Below the pieces are notes generated by a model that saw nothing but the letters and a program-made list of their open reading frames with translations, was not told the origin of the DNA and made no database searches. Shown piece after piece: positions 54,281-62,979 of a DNA stretch of 64,000 bases. This DNA comes from Halobacillus amylolyticus. GTDB taxonomy: Bacteria > Bacillota > Bacilli > Bacillales > Halobacillaceae. A program made the translations under genes and the position numbers. The stretch is taken from NCBI RefSeq assembly GCF_022921115.1, contig NZ_CP095075.1, forward strand, positions 3,856,001 to 3,920,000. Direction: 5' to 3'. How positions within the stretch are numbered: the first letter of the stretch is position 1; each line of letters begins with the position of its first letter.

Positions 54281-54712
54281 TTAAAAGATCGGGGCTGTCA
54301 GTGTCAAGTAATGGATGGTCGGACCAGATTCTAAGCCTATCTTCTCAAGAACCCTGCGAGTCGGAAGATTATGGACATGCGTATTCGCTCCGATCCATTT
54401 AACATGGGATGAGGAGTGGAGTTCCTCCATTACTTGAATGAGAAGCTCTGTGGAATACCCTCTGGATTGATACCTGCGATCACTTCTCAATCGTCCGATC
54501 ATTGCGAATTTTTTATTGCCAAATAAGCTGTACCCTCCAATAGATACCAGCTTTTTATCTTGAAATAACCCGAATAACTCTTGAGTATTTGAGGCTATTA
54601 ACCGGTCATAAATTCGAATAATATAGTCATCGTCAATCCCAGTATTCATTTGCTCTAATGCGGTAAGATCTTCGAGGGTTAATTTTTTAACATGCATAAC
54701 TTGTGGTTCCAT
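54281..54712 (-). CDS. GNAT family N-acetyltransferase, probably C-terminally frameshifted
   Basis: 143 aa. GNAT fold with the acetyl-CoA loop in RSDRRYQSRGYSTELL (about residues 80-95) and the C-terminal RVLEKIGLESGPTIHYL. Substrate unknown. AGGGAG precedes the ATG at 54712. The final residues after HYL (TLTAPIF) look out of frame; see the downstream gene. Minus-strand pair between rnr and smpB, absent from the B. subtilis arrangement. Confidence 0.75.
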   Translation of the reverse strand: MEPQVMHVKKLTLEDLTALEQMNTGIDDDYIIRIYDRLIASNTQELFGLFQDKKLVSIGGYSLFGNKKFAMIGRLRSDRRYQSRGYSTELLIQVMEELHSSSHVKWIGANTHVHNLPTRRVLEKIGLESGPTIHYLTLTAPIF

Positions 54713-54809
54713 ATGCTTAACTCCCTTTGCTAATATTTGTAAGGACATAATCTCATTTTAAACGTGCAGTGTCCACTGAGATTACTTCTTTGATCTTATT
54801 GACTTCAAA

Positions 54810-54838
54810 TTGGAAAGACAACGTATATTTGGTACAAT
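54810..54838 (+). promoter_or_regulatory. smpB promoter
   Basis: TTGGAA, 17 nt, TACAAT, 29 nt before smpB. Confidence 0.55.
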
Positions 54839-54867
54839 TAAATTCACGTAATAGAGGAGGAACCGCT

Positions 54868-55332
54868 ATGCCAAGAGGAAATGGGAAAACGATCGCACAA
54901 AATAAAAAAGCAGGTCATGACTTTTTTATAGAAGAAACGTATGAAGCGGGAATCGTACTGCAAGGAACTGAAATCAAATCAATCCGGGCAAGTCGGGTCA
55001 ATTTAAAGGATAGCTTTGCGCGAATTCGAAACGGAGAGGTTTACCTGCACAACTTGCATATTTCCCCATACGAACAAGGCAATATCTATAACCACGATCC
55101 TACCAGAAGCCGTAAGCTGCTGCTTCACCGTAAACAAATCAATCAGCTGATTGGGCAAACTCAGCAAAAAGGATTTTCTCTTGTCCCGCTTAAGATTTAT
55201 ATTAAAAACGGTGTAGCCAAGGTACTAATCGGTCTTGGAAGAGGGAAAAAGAAATATGATAAACGGGAAGACCTTAAGCGTAAGCAGGTCAATCGTGAAA
55301 TTGACCGTGCGATAAAAGAGAGCTTGAAATAA
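54868..55332 (+). CDS. smpB: SsrA-binding protein SmpB
   Basis: Binds the tRNA-like domain of tmRNA and delivers it to stalled ribosomes. 154 aa. [10 protein letters not shown] and GTEIKSIR near the N-terminus and the basic C-terminal tail [13 protein letters not shown] are family marks. AGAGGAGG precedes the ATG at 54868; the longer frame from 54769 contains the promoter. Directly upstream of ssrA. Confidence 0.97.
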   Translation: MPRGNGKTIAQNKKAGHDFFIEETYEAGIVLQGTEIKSIRASRVNLKDSFARIRNGEVYLHNLHISPYEQGNIYNHDPTRSRKLLLHRKQINQLIGQTQQKGFSLVPLKIYIKNGVAKVLIGLGRGKKKYDKREDLKRKQVNREIDRAIKESLK

Positions 55333-55338
55333 GTGGAC

Positions 55339-55366
55339 TTGACTTTTATGGCTATTTTGATATAAT
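55339..55366 (+). promoter_or_regulatory. ssrA promoter
   Basis: TTGACT, 16 nt, TATAAT, 57 nt before the mature 5' end. Confidence 0.75.
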
Positions 55367-55423
55367 GACTATGTTGCATTAAAACTGAATAAAAAAGCTT
55401 GATGCACTATCCTTAATCCTAAC

Positions 55424-55785
55424 GGGGACGTTACGGATTCGACGGGGATAGGTCGAGCTTGGGTTGCAAGTCGAGGCGACGACTCGTAAAACGTCATTTG
55501 CCTATAATAACTGGCGAATCTAACGATAACCTAGCTGTAGCTGCGTAAGTAGTCTATAGCTGATCCTTCCTGGCATCGCCCGTGTGCTAGATGAAGGGTC
55601 TCAAACTGAAGCGGGCTACGCGTTTTTCCACCGCCTGAGGAAAAATGAAGAGACTAATCAGGCTAGCTGCTCGGAAGCCCGTTGATAGGCTGAAGAGACA
55701 GTGAAATATAATATATCAACTACGCTTGTAGAAGCCCGAGTGCCGATATCTCCGGACGTGGGTTCGACTCCCACCGTCTCCACCA
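55424..55785 (+). ncRNA. ssrA: Transfer-messenger RNA
   Basis: 362 nt. The 5' GGGGACG pairs with CGTCTCC near the 3' end, which finishes with ACCA encoded in the DNA; GGTTCGACTCC is the T-arm. The resume region TAATAACT-GGC aligns with that of B. subtilis, and the tag frame reads GESNDNLAVAA then TAA, so with the tRNA alanine the peptide is A-GESNDNLAVAA. The hydrophobic VAA end is the ClpXP/ClpP degron; clpP is also in this window. Confidence 0.96.
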
Positions 55786-55809
55786 ATACATAAATTGGTG
55801 GTTTTTTTG
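55779..55809 (+). terminator. ssrA terminator
   Basis: CCACCAA (including the mature 3' end) pairs with TTGGTGG, followed by T7. Confidence 0.85.
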
Positions 55810-55872
55810 ATTCATTGCCATGTAAAGCGTATTGAATTAAACTTTAACAGATACAAATTGAATGATGATACT

Positions 55873-55912
55873 AGAGGTACACTACGGATCACCAAGTAGT
55901 GTACCTCTTTTT
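55873..55912 (+). terminator. Second terminator hairpin downstream of ssrA
   Basis: GAGGTACACTAC-type arm pairs with GTAGTGTACCTC and is followed by TTTTT. No gene lies between it and the ssrA terminator. Confidence 0.75.
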
Positions 55913-56021
55913 AATTGAAATTTTAAGCAGTCAGTAGCTCCTGTGACTTCCCTAAAGTTGTCATATTTCATAATAGACAAAGATATGTTTTTAAGAGTAT
56001 GTAACAAAGGGGAGAAACTCA

Positions 56022-56816
56022 ATGGCGGATTTTGAAAAAACAGCGAAATTCGAACATGGTTTTTGGCTGCAAGTATTGGGGGACCATGCCCGCTTTATTC
56101 ATGATTCACTCGCTCCACAACAAAAGCAGGAAATTGACCTTGCTAAGTACTTTATCCAGACATTTGATCAGCTGCTCGCAAGGGTTGAGGTTGACAATCT
56201 GATGGCATTAAGTGAAAAAGCCGAGGAAGAGGGAAACAGATTACGAGAATTTAAGCTTCATTTAATTGAACAGCATTTAGTTGGGAAAATTACAATGGGA
56301 TTAGGCCCAACCTTCATCAATCATATGGTAAATGAATTGGAGGAGTATTTGCGGATCTTAACCTATTTGAAAGAAGGAGAAGTTCCACCAATCTTCCATG
56401 AGCTTCATCACCACTTACTATGGCTTTTGGATGCAGCAGGCCATGCAGGGGCAATCTCGGACAACATGGATAGAATTGAAAAGAAGATCAAAGCGAAAAG
56501 TGATCATTTTACAAAAGACTTCGAAGAGTTCTACTTAAAAGCAGTTGAGATGACAGGGTTTCTGAGAGCAAATCTATCCTCGTTTCCTGCTTTAGAAAGG
56601 TTTAATAATCATGTGTCTTTAGAAATGAAGCTATTTATGAATTTTCTTAACGAAATTGAAGAATTAGAGTTGAGTAAGGAGGCTTTGGGGACTTTTGCTG
56701 CTCTCATGGCTGATCATATGATGAGAGAAGAGTGCTATTATTTAACCAAGTTGGCTGAATCGACCGAAATTCAGCAACCAAATTGTGATCCAACAAAGCA
56801 GAGATTACAGGAATAG
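56022..56816 (+). CDS. DUF2935 domain-containing protein
   Basis: 264 aa, all helical, with two similar halves of the DUF2935 type (FEHGFWLQVLGDHARFI near the N-terminus; LADHMMREECYYL near the C-terminus). The His/Glu placement recalls ferritin-like or hemerythrin-like metal-binding bundles; function is not established. GGGGAGAA precedes the ATG. Monocistronic, between terminators. Confidence 0.85.
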   Translation: MADFEKTAKFEHGFWLQVLGDHARFIHDSLAPQQKQEIDLAKYFIQTFDQLLARVEVDNLMALSEKAEEEGNRLREFKLHLIEQHLVGKITMGLGPTFINHMVNELEEYLRILTYLKEGEVPPIFHELHHHLLWLLDAAGHAGAISDNMDRIEKKIKAKSDHFTKDFEEFYLKAVEMTGFLRANLSSFPALERFNNHVSLEMKLFMNFLNEIEELELSKEALGTFAALMADHMMREECYYLTKLAESTEIQQPNCDPTKQRLQE

Positions 56817-56847
56817 TGCCTTCAAGTAAAAATATGGAGTGTAAAGC

Positions 56848-56878
56848 GGACTTTCCACATTTGGAAGGTCCTTTTTGC
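56848..56878 (+). terminator. Terminator after the DUF2935 gene
   Basis: GGACTTTCCA pairs with TGGAAGGTCC, followed by T5. Confidence 0.82.
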
Positions 56879-57046
56879 GTTTGAGCGATGTATTTTCATT
56901 ATCATGTGCCTCTTGAAGTTTCCTTGCTCTTTGAGTCTTATGGTTCAGTTACCCCCTGTAAACATATATAGCTGCTTCATAATTGCATAGATATCCCACC
57001 AAAGGAAATACTTATTTTAAGTAATTTTATAGGTGGTGATTCGGTG

Positions 57047-60040
57047 ATGACGAACGAGAAGACTATTCCAATATCAATAAATGGGGAAGAATTCCATGTA
57101 GCAAAGGGAGAAAAAGTTCTGGAAGTTGTTCGGAACAAAGAAATTTATGTTCCAGGCATTTGTTCCACACAGCCTGACCTTGGAATCGGAGTCGTCAAAA
57201 CATGTGATACGTGTTTTGTTGAAATAGACGGGGAGCTTCAGCGTGCCTGTACGACGGAAGTTAAAGAGGGTATGGAAGTCATTACGACATCGACCAAGGT
57301 CAGTGAGGCACAATATGAGGCGATGTCCCGGATCCTTGAGAATCACGAACTATATTGTACGGTGTGTGACAACAATAACGGTAACTGTGAAGTCCATAAT
57401 GCGGCAGAACATTTGCAGATTGAGCATCAGGAGTATGAATTTGAGCCTAAGCCTTATCCTCCTGACAACTCCCATCCCTTTTACCGTTATGAACCGGACC
57501 AGTGTATTTTGTGTGGTCTATGTGTAGAAGCTTGTCAGGATCTTCAGGTGAGTGAGGTTTTGACGATTGATTGGGAACGTCAAGAACCTCGAGTCATTTG
57601 GGATAATGATGTACCGATTGATGAATCCTCCTGTGTTTCATGCGGTCACTGTGTATCGGTTTGTCCATGTAATGCCTTGATGGAAAAGTCCATGCTAGGT
57701 GAGGCGGGGTACATGACTGGAATGCCTCAGGATGTTCTTGAGCCGATGATCAATTTAACTAAAGAGGTTGAACCTGGCTACAGAGAAATTTTAACGATAT
57801 CCAATGTTGAAGCAACTATGAGGGAAGATCGAATTAACAAGACAAAAACGGTATGTACCTATTGTGGTGTGGGCTGTAGCTTTGAGGTTTGGACAAAAGA
57901 TCGTGAAATTTTGAAAATACAACCGGATTCTGAAGCACCAGCGAACGGTGTATCGACTTGTGTGAAAGGTAAGTTTGGATGGGATTTTGTTAACAGTGAA
58001 GAACGTCTGACAAAACCACTGATTCGAAAAGGGGAAAAGTTCGTTGAGGCATCCTGGGAGGAAGCTCTTTCTTTAATTGCAACAAAAATGACGGGGATTA
58101 AAGAAACGCACGGGAATGATTCGCTGGGATTTATCTCCTCATCGAAATGTACAAATGAAGAAAACTATTTGTTCCAGAAATTAGCTAGGAGTGTATTTGG
58201 AACGAATAATGTCGATAACTGTTCCCGCTATTGCCAAACGCCAGCTTCAACTGGCTTAATGAGAACGGTTGGGATCGGAGGAGACGCTGGGACTATTAAA
58301 GATATTGAAAGTTCGGAGCTTGTATTAGTTATTGGGGCTAACCCGGCAGAGTCTCATCCGGTACTCGCCACTAGAGTGAAAAGAGCTCAAAAGTTAAACA
58401 ATCAAAAGCTCATCGTTTTTGATTTGCGAGAGAATGAGTTAGCTCAAAAAGCTGATCTATTTATCAGCCCGAAACCGGGTACGGATTTGGTATGGTTGAA
58501 TGCTATTGCCAAATATATTATTGATCAAGACTGGCATGATCGTACGTTTATTGAAAATCGCGTGAACAACTTTGATGACTTTGTTGACTCTCTTAAAACA
58601 TACACACTGGATTATGCAGAAGATAAGACCGGATTGAGTAAAGAACTGCTAATAAAAGTGGCTACCATCATTCATGAAGCAAAAAGTATGTGTGCATTAT
58701 GGGCTATGGGGGTTACGCAGCATATGGGTGGAACAGATACTAGTACAGCAATTTCAAATTTGCTACTGGTTACTGGAAACTATGGCAAGCCCGGTAGTGG
58801 TGGCTACCCGTTGCGTGGACATAATAATGTTCAGGGTGCGAGTGACTTTGGCACGATGCCTGCATGGTTGCCAGGATATGAGCCAGTTGAAGACGACAAG
58901 ATCCGGGCTAAGTATGAAAAGGCTTGGGGAACTACTCTACCTAAAAAGCCAGGATACAATAACCATCAGATTGTTGAGGCGATTAATGATGGAAAGGTAA
59001 GAGGGATGTATCTGTTCGGTGAAGAGATGGGGCTTGTTGATTCAAACATCAACTATGTGCATGGTTCATTTGAAAAACTAGATTTTTTCGTTGTGCAAGA
59101 TGTGTTTTTTACTAAAACAGCTCAGTTTGCTGATGTGGTCTTACCCGCCGCTCCTAGTCTTGAAAAAGAAGGGACGTTTACAAATACCGAAAGACGGATC
59201 CAACGTTTTTATCAGGTGTTTGATCCCTTGGGAGACTCGAAGCCTGACTGGCAAATTTTTCAGGAAATCGCAAACCAACTAGGTGCTGACTGGAACTATA
59301 AGCAACCAGGTGAAATTATGGATGAGGCTGCAAAACTAGCCACGATTTTTGCCGGTGTTAGTTATGATCGTCTGGAGGGTTGGAATAGCCAGCTTTGGCC
59401 TGTAAAAGAAGATGGTACAGATACTCCTTTGCTATACAAAGATAAATTCGGTTTTAAAGACGGAAAAGCACGTCTTTTCCCAGTTGAATGGACACCACCC
59501 TATGAACCAGGAGAAGAATATGACTTACACCTAAATAATGGTCGTATCTTAGAACACTTTCATGAAGGTAATATGACTTATCGCTCTAAAGGAATTACGC
59601 ATAAGGTACCTGAGCCGTGGCTTGAGGTGTCACCGTGGTTAGCCGAAAAACGCGGAATCAAGACGGGAGCACTTGTTAGATTGAAGTCGCCTTATGGAGA
59701 AGCTGAGGTCCGAGTATGGGTCACGGAGCAAGTGAAAGGGAAAGAGTTATATTTCCCAATGCATACGATGGAAGAGAAAAGTGCGGTTAACCGTCTGACA
59801 AGCAGTTATCATGACAAGGTAACACATACACCAAATTACAAAGAAATGAGCGTCAAAATGGAAGTGATTGAACCAAAAGGGAAATCACCTATTCCAGAAG
59901 AGAACCATCGTTTCGGAAATCCTCAGCCTCAAATCGGTGTCGAAGTAGAAAGAAAATGGAAGCGGGAAGAGTTCACACCCATTACTGAATTCATTAGGAG
60001 GAAGGGGGTCCACCATGGCGAAAGCGATCAGGCAAATTGA
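57047..60040 (+). CDS. Formate dehydrogenase alpha subunit (YjgC-like, molybdopterin, Cys type)
   Basis: 997 aa. Order: N-terminal [2Fe-2S] domain (about 1-80; CSTQPDLGIGVVKTCDTC), a His/Cys-ligated 4Fe-4S segment, two ferredoxin-type clusters (CILCGLCVEAC, CVSCGHCVSVC, about 150-205), then the molybdopterin catalytic domain beginning CTYCGVGC at about 270. The predicted active-site residue is Cys396 in NCSRYCQTP, in place of selenocysteine. Likely oxidises formate with NAD or another acceptor, cytoplasmic, no Tat signal. No fdhD or molybdenum gene is in the window. ATG at 57047 behind AGGTGG. Overlaps the next gene by 26 nt. Confidence 0.92.
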   Translation: MTNEKTIPISINGEEFHVAKGEKVLEVVRNKEIYVPGICSTQPDLGIGVVKTCDTCFVEIDGELQRACTTEVKEGMEVITTSTKVSEAQYEAMSRILENHELYCTVCDNNNGNCEVHNAAEHLQIEHQEYEFEPKPYPPDNSHPFYRYEPDQCILCGLCVEACQDLQVSEVLTIDWERQEPRVIWDNDVPIDESSCVSCGHCVSVCPCNALMEKSMLGEAGYMTGMPQDVLEPMINLTKEVEPGYREILTISNVEATMREDRINKTKTVCTYCGVGCSFEVWTKDREILKIQPDSEAPANGVSTCVKGKFGWDFVNSEERLTKPLIRKGEKFVEASWEEALSLIATKMTGIKETHGNDSLGFISSSKCTNEENYLFQKLARSVFGTNNVDNCSRYCQTPASTGLMRTVGIGGDAGTIKDIESSELVLVIGANPAESHPVLATRVKRAQKLNNQKLIVFDLRENELAQKADLFISPKPGTDLVWLNAIAKYIIDQDWHDRTFIENRVNNFDDFVDSLKTYTLDYAEDKTGLSKELLIKVATIIHEAKSMCALWAMGVTQHMGGTDTSTAISNLLLVTGNYGKPGSGGYPLRGHNNVQGASDFGTMPAWLPGYEPVEDDKIRAKYEKAWGTTLPKKPGYNNHQIVEAINDGKVRGMYLFGEEMGLVDSNINYVHGSFEKLDFFVVQDVFFTKTAQFADVVLPAAPSLEKEGTFTNTERRIQRFYQVFDPLGDSKPDWQIFQEIANQLGADWNYKQPGEIMDEAAKLATIFAGVSYDRLEGWNSQLWPVKEDGTDTPLLYKDKFGFKDGKARLFPVEWTPPYEPGEEYDLHLNNGRILEHFHEGNMTYRSKGITHKVPEPWLEVSPWLAEKRGIKTGALVRLKSPYGEAEVRVWVTEQVKGKELYFPMHTMEEKSAVNRLTSSYHDKVTHTPNYKEMSVKMEVIEPKGKSPIPEENHRFGNPQPQIGVEVERKWKREEFTPITEFIRRKGVHHGESDQAN

Positions 60041-60506
60041 TAAATCCATTCCTACTCCTGAACAGGAACAGGCACAGGACTTAGAGGAGATCCTTGGAGC
60101 CCTTGCGAAAAATAGAGAATCTCTCCTCATCCTACTTGAGATTGTAGAGGAACTGCATAAATCTGGACTGCTTGATATCGCAAAGGGAATGTTAAAAACA
60201 AGGCACAAGCTTGGTGTTTTAGCAATGGATGAATTAGATAAACCTGCTGTACACGACTTAGTCAAAAGCGGGATCAGCACCTTTAATTTCTTAACAAAAA
60301 TAAATTCAGATCAACTTGATGGTTTATTGGATGGGGTGAGCTCTGGACTTGAAGAATCGTCCAAATCATTGCAGACGAATGAAAAAGTAGGAATGTGGGG
60401 ATTAATGAAGTCCATCAATGATCCCGATATTAATCGGTCTATCACAACATTACTCGGGTTTTTGCAAGGAATGGGTCAGGGGTTAAAAACGAAAGAAGAT
60501 AAGTGA
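60015..60506 (+). CDS. DUF1641 family protein (YjgD-like)
   Basis: 163 aa, helical, DUF1641 in the second half (GLLDIAKGML onward). It is the usual partner of YjgC-type formate dehydrogenases in Bacillus and may be a small subunit or assembly factor. GGAGGAAGGGGG precedes the ATG inside the fdh gene, so translation is coupled. Confidence 0.88.
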   Translation: MAKAIRQIDKSIPTPEQEQAQDLEEILGALAKNRESLLILLEIVEELHKSGLLDIAKGMLKTRHKLGVLAMDELDKPAVHDLVKSGISTFNFLTKINSDQLDGLLDGVSSGLEESSKSLQTNEKVGMWGLMKSINDPDINRSITTLLGFLQGMGQGLKTKEDK

Positions 60507-60527
60507 TGATAAGAAGGTGAGACTTTT

Positions 60528-60764
60528 ATGAAAACAGCCACATTCTTTATAAAAGGAATGAATGATGATTCAGACGTCAGTAAGGTTAGTCATGCGTTGC
60601 ATGATGTTTGGGGGATTCGTAAAGCAGAGGTAAGCCTTAACTTGAATAAAGCAACCCTTTCATATGATGAAGCTGCTTCCTCATTAGAAGACTTTGAACA
60701 AGCGATTATGGACAGTGGATTCGAAGCTGAAATGGATAACAGGGAGGGAGGAGTCCATGGCTAG
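60528..60764 (+). CDS. HMA-like small protein without the CxxC metal motif
   Basis: 78 aa. The layout (ATFFIKGMNDDSDVSKVSHAL, then GIRKAEVSLNLNKATLSYDE, then IMDSGFEAEM) follows the beta-alpha-beta-beta-alpha-beta heavy-metal-associated domain, but the metal-binding GMTCxxC is replaced by GMNDDSD and the protein has no cysteine. AAGGTGAG precedes the ATG. It overlaps the next ORF by 8 nt and follows DUF1641 by 21 nt, so it belongs to the fdh operon. Function unknown. Confidence 0.7.
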   Translation: MKTATFFIKGMNDDSDVSKVSHALHDVWGIRKAEVSLNLNKATLSYDEAASSLEDFEQAIMDSGFEAEMDNREGGVHG

Positions 60765-60882
60765 AATTTGCGAAATTTGTGGCCGAATCCAGGAGATAGA
60801 GGAGGACAACCTTCCAGAAAAGACATACGATATCCTCGATGTATGTGATACGTGTACAGAAGATCATGGGTTAGGTTATTAA
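60757..60882 (+). CDS. 41-aa four-cysteine (zinc-ribbon-like) protein
   Basis: Very small protein with CEIC at about residues 5-8 and CDTC at about 31-34, spaced like a zinc knuckle or ribbon. GGGAGGGAGGAG gives it an excellent ribosome site, and the start overlaps the HMA-like gene. Last gene of the fdh operon. Possible metal-site or cluster-assembly helper; this is only context inference. Confidence 0.65.
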   Translation: MARICEICGRIQEIEEDNLPEKTYDILDVCDTCTEDHGLGY

Positions 60883-60920
60883 GAAACGCATTGGTTTGAA
60901 CGTCTTTACCTATGATTAAG

Positions 60921-60943
60921 GGACCTGCTATAATAGCAGGTCC
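60921..60943 (+). other. Hairpin after the fdh operon
   Basis: GGACCTGCTA and TAGCAGGTCC form a perfect 10-bp stem with a TAA loop but no U-run; a possible weak terminator. Confidence 0.45.
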
Positions 60944-61015
60944 GCTCACTTAGCTCAAGTAATTTAAGCATCGCATAAACTGGTTATGATTGCTATGCGG
61001 GAGGCATGTAAATGA

Positions 61016-61195
61016 ATCAATCATGACGTACAAAATCATGTACAGCTCATTTTTAAGCAACTGGCCAGCGAAACGACCCTGAATCTTCCGTATAAATCTA
61101 CCAACTACTTTGATGATTCTAAAAGGCAAATAGTTTGCTTAACAAAAAAATACCGAAGCGATTGCTTCGGTATTTTCATTTTGTTAAGCATGTGA
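61016..61195 (+). pseudogene. Orphan coding-like stretch, gene remnant
   Basis: An open frame without a usable start, reading QLIFKQLASETTLNLPYKS and TNYFDDSKRQIVCL, looks protein-like, then runs into the terminator of the opposite gene. I do not recognise the family. It may be the tail of a deleted gene. Confidence 0.3.
61142..61176 (-). terminator. Terminator of the DUF3231-DUF2512 pair
   Basis: ACCGAAGC and GCTTCGGT pair across GATT; T7 follows on the minus strand. Confidence 0.85.
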
Positions 61196-61543
61196 TTTAA
61201 CTGTTTTTCTCGCACCTATTAGGTGTTTATGGAGAAAGTATTCACAAACGCCTATGACTAAAGAGGTAATGAGAGCTCCTCCAAAGGTGACCTCAGCGCC
61301 TGCAAAGATATTTGAGAATCCCCAAATAATTATAAACGATGTTACAAAATCCAGAATGGTACTTTTCCATAATGAATCCTCATCTTTAAGAAGCATGTAT
61401 TCCATAACTAACCCAATAGCCATCAGAACAATGGCCACCATGATAGGCTGCCATATTGATCCATATTCCACGCTTTCCAAAAAGTACATAGCTAAAATTA
61501 AAACAATTGGTAAGGTTACTACCTTAACTAACAAGCTTGTCAT
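61184..61543 (-). CDS. DUF2512 family membrane protein (YndM-like)
   Basis: 119 aa with four membrane helices (about 5-24, 30-52, 60-82, 87-108) and a basic tail. DUF2512/YndM proteins are common in spore formers, role unknown. Starts 4 nt after the DUF3231 gene, so the two are co-transcribed. Confidence 0.85.
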   Translation of the reverse strand: MTSLLVKVVTLPIVLILAMYFLESVEYGSIWQPIMVAIVLMAIGLVMEYMLLKDEDSLWKSTILDFVTSFIIIWGFSNIFAGAEVTFGGALITSLVIGVCEYFLHKHLIGARKTVKSHA

Positions 61544-61547
61544 GCAT

Positions 61548-62060
61548 TTATCCTCTGTCTCGTACTTGTTTATGCATCGGCGGCAAGACGAGCCAACCCT
61601 TTTCTTTATTCAATCGAAGCATTTTAGCTGCTGTTTGAGCTTTGTTCATGTGGAATTGTCCAAAAAGCATGGCTACATCCTCTCGGGTTGACTGTGCCAT
61701 GACTGAGCTGCAAGCGACTAGACCTTGGGAAACATTCATAGAAACAATGGCGCTTATTTCCGGGTCATTGAAGCGTGCTCCTACTGGAATATCTTCTACA
61801 TCGGCTACAGATCGGTCTGGTGGAGATGGTGGCAATGCAACACCGTTGGTTTTAAGAATTTCCTCTACGTCGCGATTTTCTTGACGTATCCCTTGTAATA
61901 TCTCTTCAATTGTTCTTCGCAAGTCTTTATCACCAGTGTGGTTATAGAGTGTCTGGTAACTCGCATAAGCTCCTTTAGCTGCACTTAAGTAACTCCAAAG
62001 GCTGAATACTTCTCCATAATTAAGGGGTTCCTTTTGGGGATTTCCAGATAATATACCCAT
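61548..62060 (-). CDS. DUF3231 family protein
   Basis: 170 aa, largely helical, resembling one half of the typical DUF3231 protein (full versions are about 330 aa with two repeats). NYGEVFSLWSYL and GKLVAYQ-like helices at the start and MLFGQFHMNKAQTA later are typical. AAAGGAG precedes the ATG. Probably linked to sporulation or stress, from family distribution only. Confidence 0.8.
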   Translation of the reverse strand: MGILSGNPQKEPLNYGEVFSLWSYLSAAKGAYASYQTLYNHTGDKDLRRTIEEILQGIRQENRDVEEILKTNGVALPPSPPDRSVADVEDIPVGARFNDPEISAIVSMNVSQGLVACSSVMAQSTREDVAMLFGQFHMNKAQTAAKMLRLNKEKGWLVLPPMHKQVRDRG

Positions 62061-62193
62061 TTAATCTGCTCCTTTATTTTAGGCTTCATAGAGTATTATT
62101 TTATAAAAGCAGATTTTTATTCATTTTTGTCAAAGCAGTAAAAAATGAAAAAGGACTCGTTTAAGGGCCTTTTAGATCTAATTTTTATGTTTG

Positions 62194-62376
62194 TTAGAAC
62201 GATGTCGACAGGGCTTTCTTTGCAAAGCTTTGCTCATTTTTCAATAATTCATTAAGATCGTAGGAAGGATAATATCCTCTTTCATGCATAAATGAATAAA
62301 CTTTGGCGTGCATCTCGATTGTTCGGTTTAAATGCAGGTGTAGTAAGTGTCTCAACTCAGGTGTCGCTGTTTCTAC
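62194..62376 (-). pseudogene. Remnant of a CotF-like spore coat protein (C-terminal part)
   Basis: The minus strand reads VETATPELRHLLHLHL, then TIEMHAKVYSFMHERGYYPSYD, matching the C-terminal layout of CotF-type coat proteins. A stop lies immediately upstream in frame and no start remains, so it is a decayed gene. Confidence 0.55.
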
Positions 62377-62537
62377 TTATGGCAATCGCATAATTTCTAC
62401 TGCCTGTTATCACTCTTAGTCAGAGGCCTTTCAAAATCTAGGATGTAGTGGGGGATGAATGACTCTTTTTTATTAACTCAACTTCCACCCCCACTAAAAG
62501 TTGAATAAGTATTGATTTTTCAAGGTTCATCACTTTT

Positions 62538-62840
62538 CTATTTAGGCGGCTTGACCGATCTGTATCCTTTTTTCAAGAAAAGCGGCAACTGATTAAAAAA
62601 ATTTCTCCAGAAACTGTTCAATCTTTTCGCCCGTCAACAGAAGTTCGGACGATAGTGTCTCACAGAAAAGTCCAGTAAAACCAATAGAGCTTCCGTGTAC
62701 TTCATGTCCACCAATTCAGCGCAGACCCAATCGCTTTTGGATCAATCTCTTCTCGGGAACTGATGGAAAGCATCAAATATCGTGTAAATACAATGGTTGT
62801 ATGAGCTACGAGGGCATCATAACTGTAAAATTGTCTTTAT
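62538..62840 (-). pseudogene. Remnant of an IS4-family transposase (C-terminal part)
   Basis: The minus strand reads SYDALVAHTTIVFTRYLML followed by REEIDPKAIG, the conserved end of the IS4 transposase catalytic domain; after a frame change it continues with GFTGLFCETLSSELL and, after another, FFNQLPLFLKKG. At least two frameshifts and no N-terminal half: a dead element. No inverted repeats of the original IS could be placed. Confidence 0.65.
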
Positions 62841-62979
62841 ACCCTATTCATTAGATGGGCCTACGGACGTTGTCTCATTATATTTAGGCTATTCGTGAAT
62901 TAAACTATGGTAAGACAAACACCTATCCGTATTCCTTACATATGGTAATGAATGTAGCCCACAAAGAGGAGTGGATTGA

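Noticed and set aside
57047..60882. Selenocysteine-containing formate dehydrogenase
   Set aside because: The codon at the active-site position is TGC (Cys396), and no in-frame TGA occurs.
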